Origin: JBGAHD01 sp044226395
GTDB taxonomy: Bacteria; Pseudomonadota; Gammaproteobacteria; Xanthomonadales; Ahniellaceae
DNA: 64,000 nt
Direction of reading: 5' to 3'
NCBI GenBank assembly: GCA_044226395.1
Contig: JBGAHD010000001.1
Coordinates: forward strand, 1,240,001 to 1,304,000
The notes beneath the pieces were generated by a model. That model was not told the origin of the DNA. It saw only the letters and a program-made list of their open reading frames with translations, and made no database searches. Numbering within the stretch: position 1 is the stretch's first letter; each line of letters opens with the position of its first letter. Shown here one piece after another: positions 18,132 to 27,714 of this stretch. The translations under genes were made by a program, and so were the position numbers.

Positions 18132-19408
18132 TGGCCACGCGCGGCGCCCGCGGCAAGACACCGACTCGCGCGACGACCGCGTCGCGCGCCAAGACGTCGA
18201 CGCGCGCGACGCCCGCTCCGCGCCGCGAACGCGCGCCGCCAATCGAGATCGACGCGCGCGGAAAACCGCCGCTCGGCATCTCGCCGCGCGAGTTCCTCGC
18301 AACGTACTGGCAAAAGCATCCCGTGCTGATTCGCCAGGCTTTTCCCGATTTCGAATGCCCGATCACGCCCGATGACCTCGCGGGTTTGTCGTGCGAGCCG
18401 CTGGCGACGTCGCGCTTGATCGTGCACGAGCCCGTGGGCGATGTCTGGCGCGTGCGCTCGGGCCCCTTCGGCGAAGCCGATTTCGCCAGTACGCCGCAGA
18501 CGCACTGGACCTTGCTCGTGCAGGACTGCGACAAGGCCCTGGCCGAGATCGATGCCCTGCTCGCGCCGTTCAACTTCCTGCCGCGCTGGCGCGTCGACGA
18601 CATCATGATCAGCTATGCCGCGCCCGGCGGTTCGGTTGGCGCGCATGTCGATCAGTACGATGTGTTCTTGTTGCAAGGCTTCGGGCAACGACGCTGGATG
18701 ATCGACACCGATCCGCGCGCGCCGCTGGCGTGTCGCGACGAAGTCGAGCTGAAGCTCCTGCGCGAGTTCACGCCCTCGCACGATTGGGTGCTCGAACCCG
18801 GCGACATGTTGTATCTGCCGCCGAACGTGCCGCATCACGGCATCGCGCTCGACGATTGCCTGACGATTTCGGTCGGCATGCGCGCGCCGGCCGTGGGCGA
18901 GATGCTGGTTGATCTGGCCGAATTTCTCGGCGAGCGTCTGGGCGAAGAGACGCGGTATCGCGACCCGAAGCTCCAGCCCGCGGTCGATGCCGCCGAGATC
19001 AACACGCAAGTGCTCGACGACATCGCGCGCCTGCTCGCCGAGCACGGCAAGCTCGACGCCGACACGCGCGCGCACTGGTTCGGCCGTTTCATCACGCGCT
19101 ATCGCGCCGCGCACGCGCCGATGCCGGCCGAGCAAGCGATCGACGCCGCCGCGTTGATTGCCGCCGCGCGCGCCGGGCAGCGCTTGTTTCGCAGTCCGTG
19201 GAGTCGTTACGCGTTCACGCGTCAGGGTCGCGATCGCGCGATCGCCTTTTTCGCGGGCGAAGCGTATCCGTGTTCCTTGGCGCTGGCGCGCTTGATTGGC
19301 TCGGCGATGGCCTTGGGCCGTCGCGAACTGGTCGCCCTGCCCGCGCGCGATCTCGACACGCTCGCGGCCATGGCCAATGCCGGACATTGGGTACTCGCCG
19401 ATGATTAA
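18131..19408 (+). CDS. JmjC/cupin ribosomal oxygenase (RoxA/YcfD-like)
   Basis: A 2-oxoglutarate/Fe(II) oxygenase of 425 residues resembling YcfD, which hydroxylates an arginine of ribosomal protein L16. The iron facial triad is visible: His172-x-Asp174 in GAHVDQYDVFLLQGFG and the distal histidine in PPNVPHHGIAL (235 or 236). 'GQRRWMID' and 'FAGEAYPCSLALARLI' match the C-terminal dimerisation and winged-helix region. An N-terminal extension of about 38 residues is Arg/Thr/Ala-rich and probably disordered. It is translationally coupled to purB (TGATG) and overlaps the next gene by eight bases. Confidence 0.85.
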   Translation: MATRGARGKTPTRATTASRAKTSTRATPAPRRERAPPIEIDARGKPPLGISPREFLATYWQKHPVLIRQAFPDFECPITPDDLAGLSCEPLATSRLIVHEPVGDVWRVRSGPFGEADFASTPQTHWTLLVQDCDKALAEIDALLAPFNFLPRWRVDDIMISYAAPGGSVGAHVDQYDVFLLQGFGQRRWMIDTDPRAPLACRDEVELKLLREFTPSHDWVLEPGDMLYLPPNVPHHGIALDDCLTISVGMRAPAVGEMLVDLAEFLGERLGEETRYRDPKLQPAVDAAEINTQVLDDIARLLAEHGKLDADTRAHWFGRFITRYRAAHAPMPAEQAIDAAALIAAARAGQRLFRSPWSRYAFTRQGRDRAIAFFAGEAYPCSLALARLIGSAMALGRRELVALPARDLDTLAAMANAGHWVLADD

Positions 19409-20363
19409 CAGCGATTTTCGCGTCGAATTCGCCACGTGGTCGGGCGACCAGGACGCGCTGCGCGCGGTCCGCACCGAGGTCTTCATTCTCGAGCAACGCG
19501 TGCCCGAGGCCGAGGAATGGGACGACCTCGACCCGCGCTCCATCCACGTGCTCGCGCGCGATGCCGACGGCAAGCCCATCGCCACTGGACGCCTGACGCC
19601 GGAGAAAAAAATCGGCCGAATGGCCGTGCTGCGCGACTGGCGCGGCAAGGGCGTGGGCGAAGCGATTCTGCGCACCTTGATCGAACAAGCGCGCGCGATG
19701 CATTACGGCGAAGTGAGTCTGCACGCGCAGACGCATGCGCTCGCGTTCTACGCGCGCAGCGGCTTCGTCGCCGAGGGCGAGGAATTTCTCGAGTGCGAGA
19801 TCCCGCACCGCGTGATGCGTCTGACCTTCGCCGCGCCGACGCCGGCGCCGCGCGCGGGCGATCGTCTGGTCGAGACGCCGACGCCGCGCCTCGTCGCCGT
19901 CGATTCCCTCGCCACCGGCATCGTCGAATGCGATGCCCTGCTCGCGGCCGCGCGCCACAAGGTGTGGATTTACTCGCGTGATCTCGATCAAGCCCTGCTC
20001 GACCGCGAACCCGTGTTCGAGTCGCTCAAGCGCCTGGCCTTCAGTGGTCGCGGCGCCGAGATCCGCATCATCGTGCAGGATCCGGTGACCCCGGTGCGCG
20101 ACGGCCATCGCCTGCTGCACTTGGCCCAGCGCCTGTCGAGCTTCATCAGCCTGCGCACGCCGACGGTGGACGAAGACTTCCAGTACGCCCACGCCTTCGT
20201 GCTCAACGATGTCGGCGGCTACTACTTCCGGCCGCTGGGCAGCCGTTTCGACGGCGAGGTCAACGCCCACGGTCCCGGCCGCCACGCCGCGCTGCTGCGC
20301 TATTTCGAGCAGGTCTGGGAACGCGCCGAGCCGCACCCCGAGTTGCGTCGAGTCTCGCTGTGA
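19401..20363 (+). CDS. GNAT acetyltransferase fused to a degenerate PLD-like domain
   Basis: A 320-residue, two-domain protein. Residues 1-145 are an ElaA-type GNAT domain (VRTEVFILEQRVPEAEEWDD, acetyl-CoA loop VLRDWRGKGVGEAIL, ALAFYARSGFVAEGEEF). Residues 180-320 look like a phospholipase-D-fold half (ALLAAARHKVWIYSRDLD, GRGAEIRIIVQD). In place of HxKx4D it reads AHAFVLND, so PLD catalysis is unlikely. The ATG at 19401 overlaps the preceding stop by eight bases. The acceptor substrate is unknown; a purB-roxA operon context hints at translation or nucleotide metabolism. Confidence 0.8.
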   Translation: MINSDFRVEFATWSGDQDALRAVRTEVFILEQRVPEAEEWDDLDPRSIHVLARDADGKPIATGRLTPEKKIGRMAVLRDWRGKGVGEAILRTLIEQARAMHYGEVSLHAQTHALAFYARSGFVAEGEEFLECEIPHRVMRLTFAAPTPAPRAGDRLVETPTPRLVAVDSLATGIVECDALLAAARHKVWIYSRDLDQALLDREPVFESLKRLAFSGRGAEIRIIVQDPVTPVRDGHRLLHLAQRLSSFISLRTPTVDEDFQYAHAFVLNDVGGYYFRPLGSRFDGEVNAHGPGRHAALLRYFEQVWERAEPHPELRRVSL

Positions 20364-20466
20364 AGCCGCCCCCGGGGCGGTCGTGGGCTCAAGTCACGCG
20401 CGCCGCCGGCCGATTACGGGCAAAATTCGACCATCGATGGCTTTACCGGCCCGGCTGCCTTGCCGC

Positions 20467-20472
20467 TATAAT
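20467..20472 (+). promoter_or_regulatory. TATAAT -10 box for the sucAB-lpd operon
   Basis: Perfect TATAAT followed by CCCGG, predicted +1 near 20479, giving a leader of about 77 bases. A TTTACC about 19 bp upstream is the best -35 candidate and is weak. Confidence 0.5.
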
Positions 20473-20555
20473 CCCGGGCCCTGTCTTGCTGCGTCGCAGC
20501 AGTCAAAAAATCGTTTCGACGCCGTATGTTGCGTCGTATCCCTAGGGACCTCCGC

Positions 20556-23402
20556 GTGACCACGCTCCTGCAACAGTTTGCGCGTTCCTCACACCTCTCG
20601 GGTGGCAATGCCGCCTTCGTAGAAGACTTGTACGAAAACTACCTGCTCGATCCGGCGAGCGTCGCGCCCAAATGGCGCGCGTATTTCGACGAATTGCGCG
20701 GGCGCGAGAACGGCGATGTGCCGCACTCGCCGATCATGGCCGAGGTGCAACGCGCGGCCAAATCGAACGGCCAGGCTGGCAAGCCGCGCGGCGCGCATGT
20801 CGCGGTCGACGATGCCTACGCGCAGAAGCAGGCCGGCGTGCACAAGCTGGTCACCGCGTATCGCGCGCGCGGCCATCTGGCCGCCAACATCGATCCGCTG
20901 GGCCTGATGCCCAAGCAGCCCGCGCCCGATCTCGATCTGCCCTTCCATGGTTTGTCCAACGCCGATCGCGAGAGCGAATTCAGCACGGGCTCGCTGTCGG
21001 CGCCGGCGCGCATGAAGTTGAAGGACATCGTGGCCCTGCTCAAGGCCACGTATTCGTCCTCGATCGGCGCGGAGTTCATGCACATTTCCGACGCCGAGCA
21101 GCGTCGCTGGCTGCACGAGAATCTCGAGCGCGCCGGCGGCAAATACGCCTTCGCCGTCGACGAGCGCCGCCGCATCCTGGCCAAGCTCACCCAGGCCGAG
21201 GGCCTGGAGCGTTACCTGCACACCAAGTACGTCGGCCAGAAGCGCTTCTCGCTCGAAGGCGGCGATTCGCTGATCCCGCTGCTCGATGAAGTGATCCGTC
21301 GCGCCGGCGGCAATGGCGTGCAGGAAATCGCCATCGGCATGGCCCATCGCGGCCGACTCAATGTGCTGATCAACACGCTGGGCAAGCCGCCGCATCAGTT
21401 GTTCGCGGAATTCGAAGGCAAGCACGAAGGCCCCACCGACCCCGCGCACTCGGGCGACGTGAAGTACCACATGGGTTTCTCGTCCGATGTCGCTACGCCC
21501 GGCGGTCCGGTGCATCTGGCGCTGGGCTTCAATCCCTCGCATCTGGAAATCATCGACCCCGTGGTCGCCGGTTCCGTGCGCGCGCGTCAAACGCGTCGCC
21601 GCGACAACAAGCGCGAACAGGTGATGCCGATCCTCATTCACGGCGACGCCGCGTTCGCGGGCCAGGGCGTGGTGATGGAATTGCTGCAGATGTCGCAGGC
21701 GCGCGGTTTCCGCGTCGGCGGCACCTTGCATGTGGTGATCAACAATCAGGTCGGCTTCACCATCAGCCGTCCCGATGACGCGCGTTCGACGCTGTATTGC
21801 ACCGACGTGGCCAAGATGGTCGGCGCGCCGATCTTCCACGTGAATGCCGACGATCCCGAAGCCGTGCTGTATTGCGCGCGCCTGGCATTCGACTATCGCC
21901 GCAAGTTCAACAAGGACGTGGTGATCGACCTGGTTTGCTATCGCCGCCACGGTCACAACGAGGCCGACGAGCCCGCCGCCACGCAGCCGGTGATGTATCA
22001 GCACATCCGCGCGCACAAGACCACGCGCGAGTTGTACGCCGATCGCTTGATCGCCGAGAACGTGATCGTGGCCGGCGACGCGCAGGCTCTGGTCGAGGGG
22101 TATCGCGATCAGCTGGTGTCGGGTCGCGTCACCGCCGATCTCGCCAACAACCCGCTGGTGCCCGCGGTCGACTGGACGCGTCATTTGAAGGCGCGCTGGG
22201 AAGACCCGTTCAGCACGGCGGTGCCGCGCAAGACGCTCGACGAACTCGCCGCGAAGATTATCGCCGTGCCCGAAGGCGTGGTCCTGCATCCGCGCGTGGC
22301 CAAGATCTACGAAGATCGCGTCAAGATGGCCAGCGGCGAGCTGCGCATGGACTGGGGCTTCGCCGAGAACCTCGCCTACGCCACGCTCGTGACCGAAGGC
22401 TATCGCCTGCGCCTGGTCGGCCAGGACGCCGGTCGCGGCACCTTCTTCCATCGCCACGCGGTGCTGCACGATCAAAAGACCGGTCAAACGCAATTGCCGC
22501 TGCATCGCCTGACCAAGGACGAAGCCGACGTCGCCGTGATCGACTCGCTGCTGTCCGAAGAAGCGGTGATGGCGTTCGAATATGGCTTCGCCACCACCGA
22601 TCCGCAGACGCTGGTGATCTGGGAAGGTCAGTTCGGCGACTTCGCCAACGGCGCCCAGGTCGTGATCGATCAGTTCATCAGTTCGGGCGAAGCGAAGTGG
22701 GGTCGCGTGTGCGGCCTGACCTTGTTCCTGCCGCACGGCTATGAAGGCCAGGGCCCCGAGCACAGTTCCGCGCGCCTGGAGCGTTTCCTGCAATTGTCGG
22801 CGTTGAACAATCTGCAAGTGTGCGTGCCAACCACGCCGGCGCAGATGTTCCACATGATTCGCCGCCAGATGGTGCGCGATCTCCGAAAGCCGCTGATCGT
22901 GATGACGCCGAAGTCGATGCTGCGTCATCGCCTGTCGACCTCGACGCTGGCCGATCTCAGCGACGGCGGTTTCCAGAACATGATTCCCGACAGCACGGCC
23001 AAGGACGCGAAGAAGGTCAAGCGCGTGATTCTGTGCGCGGGTCGCGTGTACTACGACCTGGTCGAGGAAGCCGAGAAGCGCGCGCTCGACAACGTCGCCA
23101 TCGTGCGCGTGGAGCAGCTCTATCCGTTCCCGCGCGCCGAAGTCGCGGCCGAGCTCAAGCGCTTCGCCGGCGCCAAGGATCTGATCTGGTGTCAGGAAGA
23201 ACCGATGAATCAGGGCGCCTGGTATCAGATTCAGCATCACCTGCGCGCCAGCGCCAGCGACAAGCACAAGATTCACTACGCCGGACGCGCGCGCTCGCCA
23301 GCGCCGGCTTGTGGCCACTACTCGACGCACGTCATCGAGCAAGCGGCCCTGGTCGAGCAAGCCCTGGTCGCCAAGTTGAATGGCGATCACGCCGAAGAAT
23401 AA
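20556..23402 (+). CDS. sucA: 2-oxoglutarate dehydrogenase E1 component
   Basis: Thiamine-diphosphate-dependent decarboxylase of the 2-oxoglutarate dehydrogenase complex, 948 residues. Motifs are LYENYLLDPASVAPKW near the N-terminus, the E1 core HGDAAFAGQGVVMELLQMS, and YGFATTDPQTLVIWEGQFGD with the VCGLTLFLPHGYEGQGPEHS block. I chose the GTG at 20556 rather than the ATG at 20526: it is preceded by AGGGACC at good spacing and gives the family N-terminus (TTLLQQFARSSHLSGGNA). First gene of sucA-sucB-lpd. Confidence 0.96.
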   Translation: MTTLLQQFARSSHLSGGNAAFVEDLYENYLLDPASVAPKWRAYFDELRGRENGDVPHSPIMAEVQRAAKSNGQAGKPRGAHVAVDDAYAQKQAGVHKLVTAYRARGHLAANIDPLGLMPKQPAPDLDLPFHGLSNADRESEFSTGSLSAPARMKLKDIVALLKATYSSSIGAEFMHISDAEQRRWLHENLERAGGKYAFAVDERRRILAKLTQAEGLERYLHTKYVGQKRFSLEGGDSLIPLLDEVIRRAGGNGVQEIAIGMAHRGRLNVLINTLGKPPHQLFAEFEGKHEGPTDPAHSGDVKYHMGFSSDVATPGGPVHLALGFNPSHLEIIDPVVAGSVRARQTRRRDNKREQVMPILIHGDAAFAGQGVVMELLQMSQARGFRVGGTLHVVINNQVGFTISRPDDARSTLYCTDVAKMVGAPIFHVNADDPEAVLYCARLAFDYRRKFNKDVVIDLVCYRRHGHNEADEPAATQPVMYQHIRAHKTTRELYADRLIAENVIVAGDAQALVEGYRDQLVSGRVTADLANNPLVPAVDWTRHLKARWEDPFSTAVPRKTLDELAAKIIAVPEGVVLHPRVAKIYEDRVKMASGELRMDWGFAENLAYATLVTEGYRLRLVGQDAGRGTFFHRHAVLHDQKTGQTQLPLHRLTKDEADVAVIDSLLSEEAVMAFEYGFATTDPQTLVIWEGQFGDFANGAQVVIDQFISSGEAKWGRVCGLTLFLPHGYEGQGPEHSSARLERFLQLSALNNLQVCVPTTPAQMFHMIRRQMVRDLRKPLIVMTPKSMLRHRLSTSTLADLSDGGFQNMIPDSTAKDAKKVKRVILCAGRVYYDLVEEAEKRALDNVAIVRVEQLYPFPRAEVAAELKRFAGAKDLIWCQEEPMNQGAWYQIQHHLRASASDKHKIHYAGRARSPAPACGHYSTHVIEQAALVEQALVAKLNGDHAEE

Positions 23403-23439
23403 TTTCCAACTCTTACCGAATTCACGCTGGGGTCCCGCC

Positions 23440-24645
23440 ATGCCCATCGAAGTCAAAGTGCCAGTACTGCCCGAATCCGTTTCGGACGCCACCATCGCCA
23501 CCTGGCACAAGAAGCCCGGCGACGCCGTGCGTCGCGACGAGAACCTCGTCGATCTCGAGACCGACAAGGTCGTTCTCGAAGTGCCCTCGCCGGTCGATGG
23601 CGTGCTGGCCAAGATCATCAAGAACACCGGCGACACCGTCGGCAGCCAAGAGCTGATCGCGCTGATCGAGGAAGGCGCGACCGCCGCCGCCGCGCCCGCC
23701 GCGGCAGCGCCCAAGGCCGCGGCGCCCGCGCCGGCTCCGGCCGCCGCGCCGCCCGCGCCGGGCAAGAGCGTCGAGCTCTCACCCGCCGGTCGTCGCGTCG
23801 CCGAGGAAAACAAGATCGATGCCGCGCAAGTCGCCGGCACCGGTCGCGGCGGTCAAGTGACCAAGGAAGATCTGGTGCGTCATTTGCAAGCGCCGCCGCC
23901 GGCCGCCGCGCCGGCCGCGTCGGCGATTCCGGTCGCGCAAGGTCCGCGCCCCGAGAGCCGCGTGCCGATGACGCGCATGCGCGCGCGCATCGCCGAGCGC
24001 ATGATGCAGTCGAAGAATTCGATCGCCATGCTGACCTCGTTCAACGAGGTCAACATGAAGCCGGTGATGGACATGCGCAAGGCGCTCGGCGAGCAGTTCG
24101 AGAAGGCCAATGGCATTCGCCTGGGCATCATGAGCTTCTTCGTGCGCGCCACCGCCGAGGCGCTCAAGCGCCATCCGGTGGTCAATGCCTCGGTCGACGG
24201 CAATGACGTGATCTATCACGGCTTCAGCGACATCTCGATCGCCGTGTCCACCGAGAAAGGCCTGGTCACGCCGGTGCTGCGCAATGCCGAGGCGATGAGC
24301 TTCGCCGACATCGAGAAAGCCATCGGCGACTACGCCAAGAAGGCGCGCGAAGGCGGCCTGTCGATCGAGGATCTGCAGGGCGGCACCTTCACCATCACCA
24401 ATGGCGGCGTGTTCGGCTCGTTGTTCTCCACGCCGATCGTCAATCCGCCGCAGAGCGCCATCCTGGGCATGCACGCGGTGAAGGAACGCGCCATCGTCGA
24501 GAACGGCGTGGTGATCGCCGCGCCGATGATGTACATCGCGCTGTCGTACGACCATCGCATCATCGACGGCAAGGACGCGGTGACCTTCCTGGTCGACATC
24601 AAGAACCAGCTCGAGAATCCGCACCGCATGTTGCTGGGCCTGTAA
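23440..24645 (+). CDS. sucB: Dihydrolipoyl succinyltransferase E2 component
   Basis: Core of the 2-oxoglutarate dehydrogenase complex, 401 residues. The lipoyl domain (1-75) has the lipoylated Lys43 in DLETDKVVLEV. An Ala/Pro-rich hinge (about 80-108) leads to the E1/E3-binding domain (112-148, LSPAGRRVAEENKIDAAQV). The catalytic domain ends with YDHRIIDGKDAV, containing active-site His372 and Asp376. The ATG at 23440 was chosen over an upstream in-frame ATG that would overlap sucA. Linker length and motif set are standard. Confidence 0.96.
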   Translation: MPIEVKVPVLPESVSDATIATWHKKPGDAVRRDENLVDLETDKVVLEVPSPVDGVLAKIIKNTGDTVGSQELIALIEEGATAAAAPAAAAPKAAAPAPAPAAAPPAPGKSVELSPAGRRVAEENKIDAAQVAGTGRGGQVTKEDLVRHLQAPPPAAAPAASAIPVAQGPRPESRVPMTRMRARIAERMMQSKNSIAMLTSFNEVNMKPVMDMRKALGEQFEKANGIRLGIMSFFVRATAEALKRHPVVNASVDGNDVIYHGFSDISIAVSTEKGLVTPVLRNAEAMSFADIEKAIGDYAKKAREGGLSIEDLQGGTFTITNGGVFGSLFSTPIVNPPQSAILGMHAVKERAIVENGVVIAAPMMYIALSYDHRIIDGKDAVTFLVDIKNQLENPHRMLLGL

Positions 24646-24654
24646 GGAACGATC

Positions 24655-26076
24655 ATGGAAAAGTTCGATGTCGTGGTGATCGGCGGCGGCCCGGCCGGCT
24701 ACGTGGCGGCGATTCGCGCCGCGCAGCTCGGGCTCAAGACCGCGTGCGTGGACGCCTTCGTCGGCAAGGACGGCAAGCCCGCGCTGGGCGGCACCTGCTT
24801 GAACGTGGGCTGCATTCCGTCCAAGGCCCTGCTCGATTCGTCCAAGCAGTTCCACAACCTCACGCATTCGTTCGCCGACCACGGCATCAGCGCGAAGGAC
24901 GCCACGATCGACGTCAAGGCCATGATCGGCCGCAAGGACAAGATCGTGAAGCAGTTCACCGGCGGCATCACGATGCTGTTCAAGGGCAACAAGGTCACGC
25001 CCTACGCTGGCTTCGGCAAGTTGCTGCCCGATCGTCAGGTCGAGATCACGGGCCATGATGGCGCCAAGCAAGTGATCGCGGGCACCAATGTGATTTTGGC
25101 CGCGGGCTCCAAGCCGATCGAGCTGCCGTTCGCGAAGTTCGACGGCAAGTTGATCGTCGACAACGCCGGCGCGCTCGACTTCGACGCCACGCCCAAGCGC
25201 TTGGGCGTGATCGGCGCGGGCGTGATCGGTCTGGAACTGGGCTCGGTGTGGAAGCGCCTGGGCGCCGAAGTCACCGTGCTCGAAGCCCTGCCCGAGTTTC
25301 TCGCCGCCGCCGACGCCGACATCGCCAAGGCCGCCGCGCGCGAGTTCAAGAAGCAAGGTCTCGACATTCGACTGCGCGCCAAGCTCGGCAAGGCCGAGAT
25401 CAAGAAAAACGAAGTGCACCTGACCTACACCGACGCCAAGGGCGAGAACACGCTGGTGGTCGACAAGCTGCTGGTCGCCGTGGGCCGTCGCGCCGCCACC
25501 GAAGGCCTGCTGGCCGACGGCACGGGCGTCAAGCTCGACGAGCGCGGCCGCGTGCAGGTCGACGGCCATTGCTGGACCGGCGTCGAAGGCGTATGGGCGG
25601 TCGGCGACTGCGTGCGCGGTCCCATGCTCGCGCACAAGGGCTCGGAGGAAGGCATCGCCGTGGCCGAGATCATCGCCGGCAAGCCCGGTCACGTGAATCT
25701 CGACACCGTGCCCTGGGTCATTTACACCGAGCCCGAGATCGCCTGGGTCGGTAAGACCGAAGCCCAGCTCAAGGCCGAGAACATTCCATACAAGACCGGC
25801 AATTTCCCGTTCGCCGCCATCGGCCGCGCCGTGGCGATGAACGAGACCGCCGGCATGGTCAAAGTGATCGCGCACGCCGAGACCGATCGCCTGCTGGGCG
25901 TGCACATGGTCGGCGCGTGCGTGTCGGAGCTTATCGCCGAGGCCGTGGTCGCCATGGAATTCCATGGCTCGGCGGAGGATCTGGCGCGCATTTGTCACGC
26001 GCATCCGACGCTGTCGGAAGCCGTGCATGAAGCCGCGCTCGCGGTCGACAAGCGCGCCATCCACAAGGCAAATTGA
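24655..26076 (+). CDS. lpd: Dihydrolipoyl dehydrogenase E3 component
   Basis: FAD-dependent reoxidation of lipoamide, 473 residues, nine bases after sucB. The FAD motif VVVIGGGPAGYVAAIRAAQLG is at the N-terminus. The redox disulfide is Cys48/Cys53 in GGTCLNVGCIPSKALL. The NAD motif is VIGAGVIGLELGSVW, and the catalytic pair His450/Glu455 is in HAHPTLSEAVHEAAL. All elements are intact. It probably serves the 2-oxoglutarate complex and perhaps others. Confidence 0.96.
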   Translation: MEKFDVVVIGGGPAGYVAAIRAAQLGLKTACVDAFVGKDGKPALGGTCLNVGCIPSKALLDSSKQFHNLTHSFADHGISAKDATIDVKAMIGRKDKIVKQFTGGITMLFKGNKVTPYAGFGKLLPDRQVEITGHDGAKQVIAGTNVILAAGSKPIELPFAKFDGKLIVDNAGALDFDATPKRLGVIGAGVIGLELGSVWKRLGAEVTVLEALPEFLAAADADIAKAAAREFKKQGLDIRLRAKLGKAEIKKNEVHLTYTDAKGENTLVVDKLLVAVGRRAATEGLLADGTGVKLDERGRVQVDGHCWTGVEGVWAVGDCVRGPMLAHKGSEEGIAVAEIIAGKPGHVNLDTVPWVIYTEPEIAWVGKTEAQLKAENIPYKTGNFPFAAIGRAVAMNETAGMVKVIAHAETDRLLGVHMVGACVSELIAEAVVAMEFHGSAEDLARICHAHPTLSEAVHEAALAVDKRAIHKAN

Positions 26077-26233
26077 TCTGACGGGGCCGCGCCCGACCGG
26101 GCGCGACCCGAAATTGGAATACGGGCTCTAGTCCGAGCCTGCAAGGTGTCGCGCCAGGGATTGGGCGCGGGGTCGTCAGCCGCGAAGCCGTCGCGGCGCG
26201 CGGTCCCGGGCACGCACACACAGGGGAATGCCC

Positions 26234-26629
26234 ATGCTGCATCGGATCGCCATCGGAGTTTTGCTGTGGGGTCTCGGCATCGCGGGCGCGCGCGCGGCCT
26301 GCGATTTGATCGAGTACAACCTCGAGGGCGTCGTGGTCGATGACCAGGACGCGCCCGTGGTCAACGCCGCCATCGAGGCGCGTTGGGAAGAACGCGCCAA
26401 CGGCACCATGAGCAATCGTCGCGAGAGCGACGCGACCGGTCACTTCACGGTCAAGGTCGCCTTCGATCCGTATTCCGGCCGCACCTTCGGCGGCAAGGAC
26501 AAGTGCGAGACCGTGCTCGAGCGCATTCTGCTGGTGGTCCAGCGCAACGGCCGTCAGCCGTTCGAGACCGCGATCGATCCGCGCAAGCTCGAAGGGCCGC
26601 TGCGCGTCGTCGTGCCCAGCGGACGCTGA
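26234..26629 (+). CDS. Exported carboxypeptidase-regulatory-like protein
   Basis: About 131 residues with a signal peptide (hydrophobic 5-18, cleavage after ARA). The mature domain (NLEGVVVDDQDAPVVNAAIE, then ATGHFTVKVAFDPYSG) resembles the transthyretin-like carboxypeptidase regulatory fold, usually a binding or stabilising domain. I prefer the ATG at 26234, seven bases after AGGGGA, over the one at 26228, which lies against it. It is 22 bases upstream of the oxidoreductase gene. No enzymatic motif is seen. Confidence 0.7.
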   Translation: MLHRIAIGVLLWGLGIAGARAACDLIEYNLEGVVVDDQDAPVVNAAIEARWEERANGTMSNRRESDATGHFTVKVAFDPYSGRTFGGKDKCETVLERILLVVQRNGRQPFETAIDPRKLEGPLRVVVPSGR

Positions 26630-26651
26630 TCGCGCGGACCAGGGACGGACC

Positions 26652-27653
26652 ATGAGCAGCACGCCAGATTCCTTTCGCGCGTTTCGCATCCACGCCGACG
26701 GCAAATCGCATCGCGCCGGGATCGAGACGCTGTCGGCGGACGATCTCAATCCGGGCGAAGTGCTGATTCGCGTCGCCTATTCCTCGGTCAACTACAAGGA
26801 CGCGCTCGCCGGTTCCGGTCAGGGGAAGATCCTGCGTCGCTCGCCCCTGGTCGGCGGCATCGACGTCAGCGGCCACGTGGTCGCGTCCAGCGATCCCCAC
26901 TTCAAGGAAGGCGACGCGGTGCTGGTGACGGGCTCGGGCCTGTCGGAAACCCGCGATGGCGGCTACGCCGAATACGCGCGCCTGGAAGCGCAATGGCTCG
27001 TGCCCTTGCCCGCCGGACTCGATCCGCGCGAGGCGATGATCCTGGGCACGGCCGGCTTCACCGCCGCGCTGTCGCTGTATCGCCTGCTGGCCAATGGTCA
27101 GACGCCCGACATGGGGCCGATCGTCGTCACCGGTGCCACCGGCGGCGTGGGCATGCTCGCGCTCGACGTGCTGACCCGCGCCGGCTTCGAGGCGCACGCG
27201 ATCTCGGGCAAGCCCGATCGCTTCGACGACCTGATCGCCGTTGGCGCGCGTCAATGTTTGTCACGCGCCGACCTGCATTGGGGGCAAAGACCGCTCGAAT
27301 CCTCGCGTTGGGCGGGCGCCATCGACAACGTCGGCGGCGAGATGCTGGCGGGTCTGACGCGCGTGATTCACCCCTATGGCTCGATCGCCTGCTGCGGCCT
27401 GGCGGGCAGCCACGAGCTGCATACCACGGTGATGCCCTTCATTATTCGCGGTGTCAGCCTGCTCGGCATCGCCTCGGCCGGCACGGCGTATCCGATCCGT
27501 CGGCGCATCTGGGAACACCTCGCGTCGGACTGGAAGCCCGCTCATCTGGACAGCATCTGCACGGCCGAGATCGGACTCGACGAGCTCCCCGGGGTTTTTG
27601 CTAGGATGCTCGCGGGCGAGTCGTTCGGGCGCACGCTGGTACGACTGCGTTAG
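26652..27653 (+). CDS. Quinone oxidoreductase, YhdH/YhfP (AcuI-like) family
   Basis: A zinc-free medium-chain dehydrogenase/reductase of 333 residues. The family pattern is VAYSSVNYKDALAGSGQGKI, then PLVGGIDVSGHV, DGGYAEYARLEAQWLVPLP and the NADPH motif VTGATGGVGMLALDVL. Characterised relatives (AcuI) reduce acryloyl-CoA with NADPH, protecting against this reactive intermediate; others are of unknown substrate. It probably shares a transcript with the preceding small exported protein. Confidence 0.88.
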   Translation: MSSTPDSFRAFRIHADGKSHRAGIETLSADDLNPGEVLIRVAYSSVNYKDALAGSGQGKILRRSPLVGGIDVSGHVVASSDPHFKEGDAVLVTGSGLSETRDGGYAEYARLEAQWLVPLPAGLDPREAMILGTAGFTAALSLYRLLANGQTPDMGPIVVTGATGGVGMLALDVLTRAGFEAHAISGKPDRFDDLIAVGARQCLSRADLHWGQRPLESSRWAGAIDNVGGEMLAGLTRVIHPYGSIACCGLAGSHELHTTVMPFIIRGVSLLGIASAGTAYPIRRRIWEHLASDWKPAHLDSICTAEIGLDELPGVFARMLAGESFGRTLVRLR

Positions 27654-27714
27654 GGGAGTGCGGGCATTCGCCCACGTCGCGCACTGACACTTTCTCGATC
27701 AGAACGGAATTTCC

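Noticed and set aside
20589..23840. 1083-residue open frame antisense to sucA/sucB, and similar long frames antisense to gyrA, esterase and purB
   Set aside because: The sense frames are unmistakable conserved enzymes. In DNA this GC-rich the other frames stay open by codon bias, and their translations are His/Arg/Ala/Gly-rich with no motifs.
26088..26105. CGCGCCC/GGGCGCG inverted repeat after lpd as a terminator
   Set aside because: Only seven base pairs and no T tract; equally likely to be compositional.
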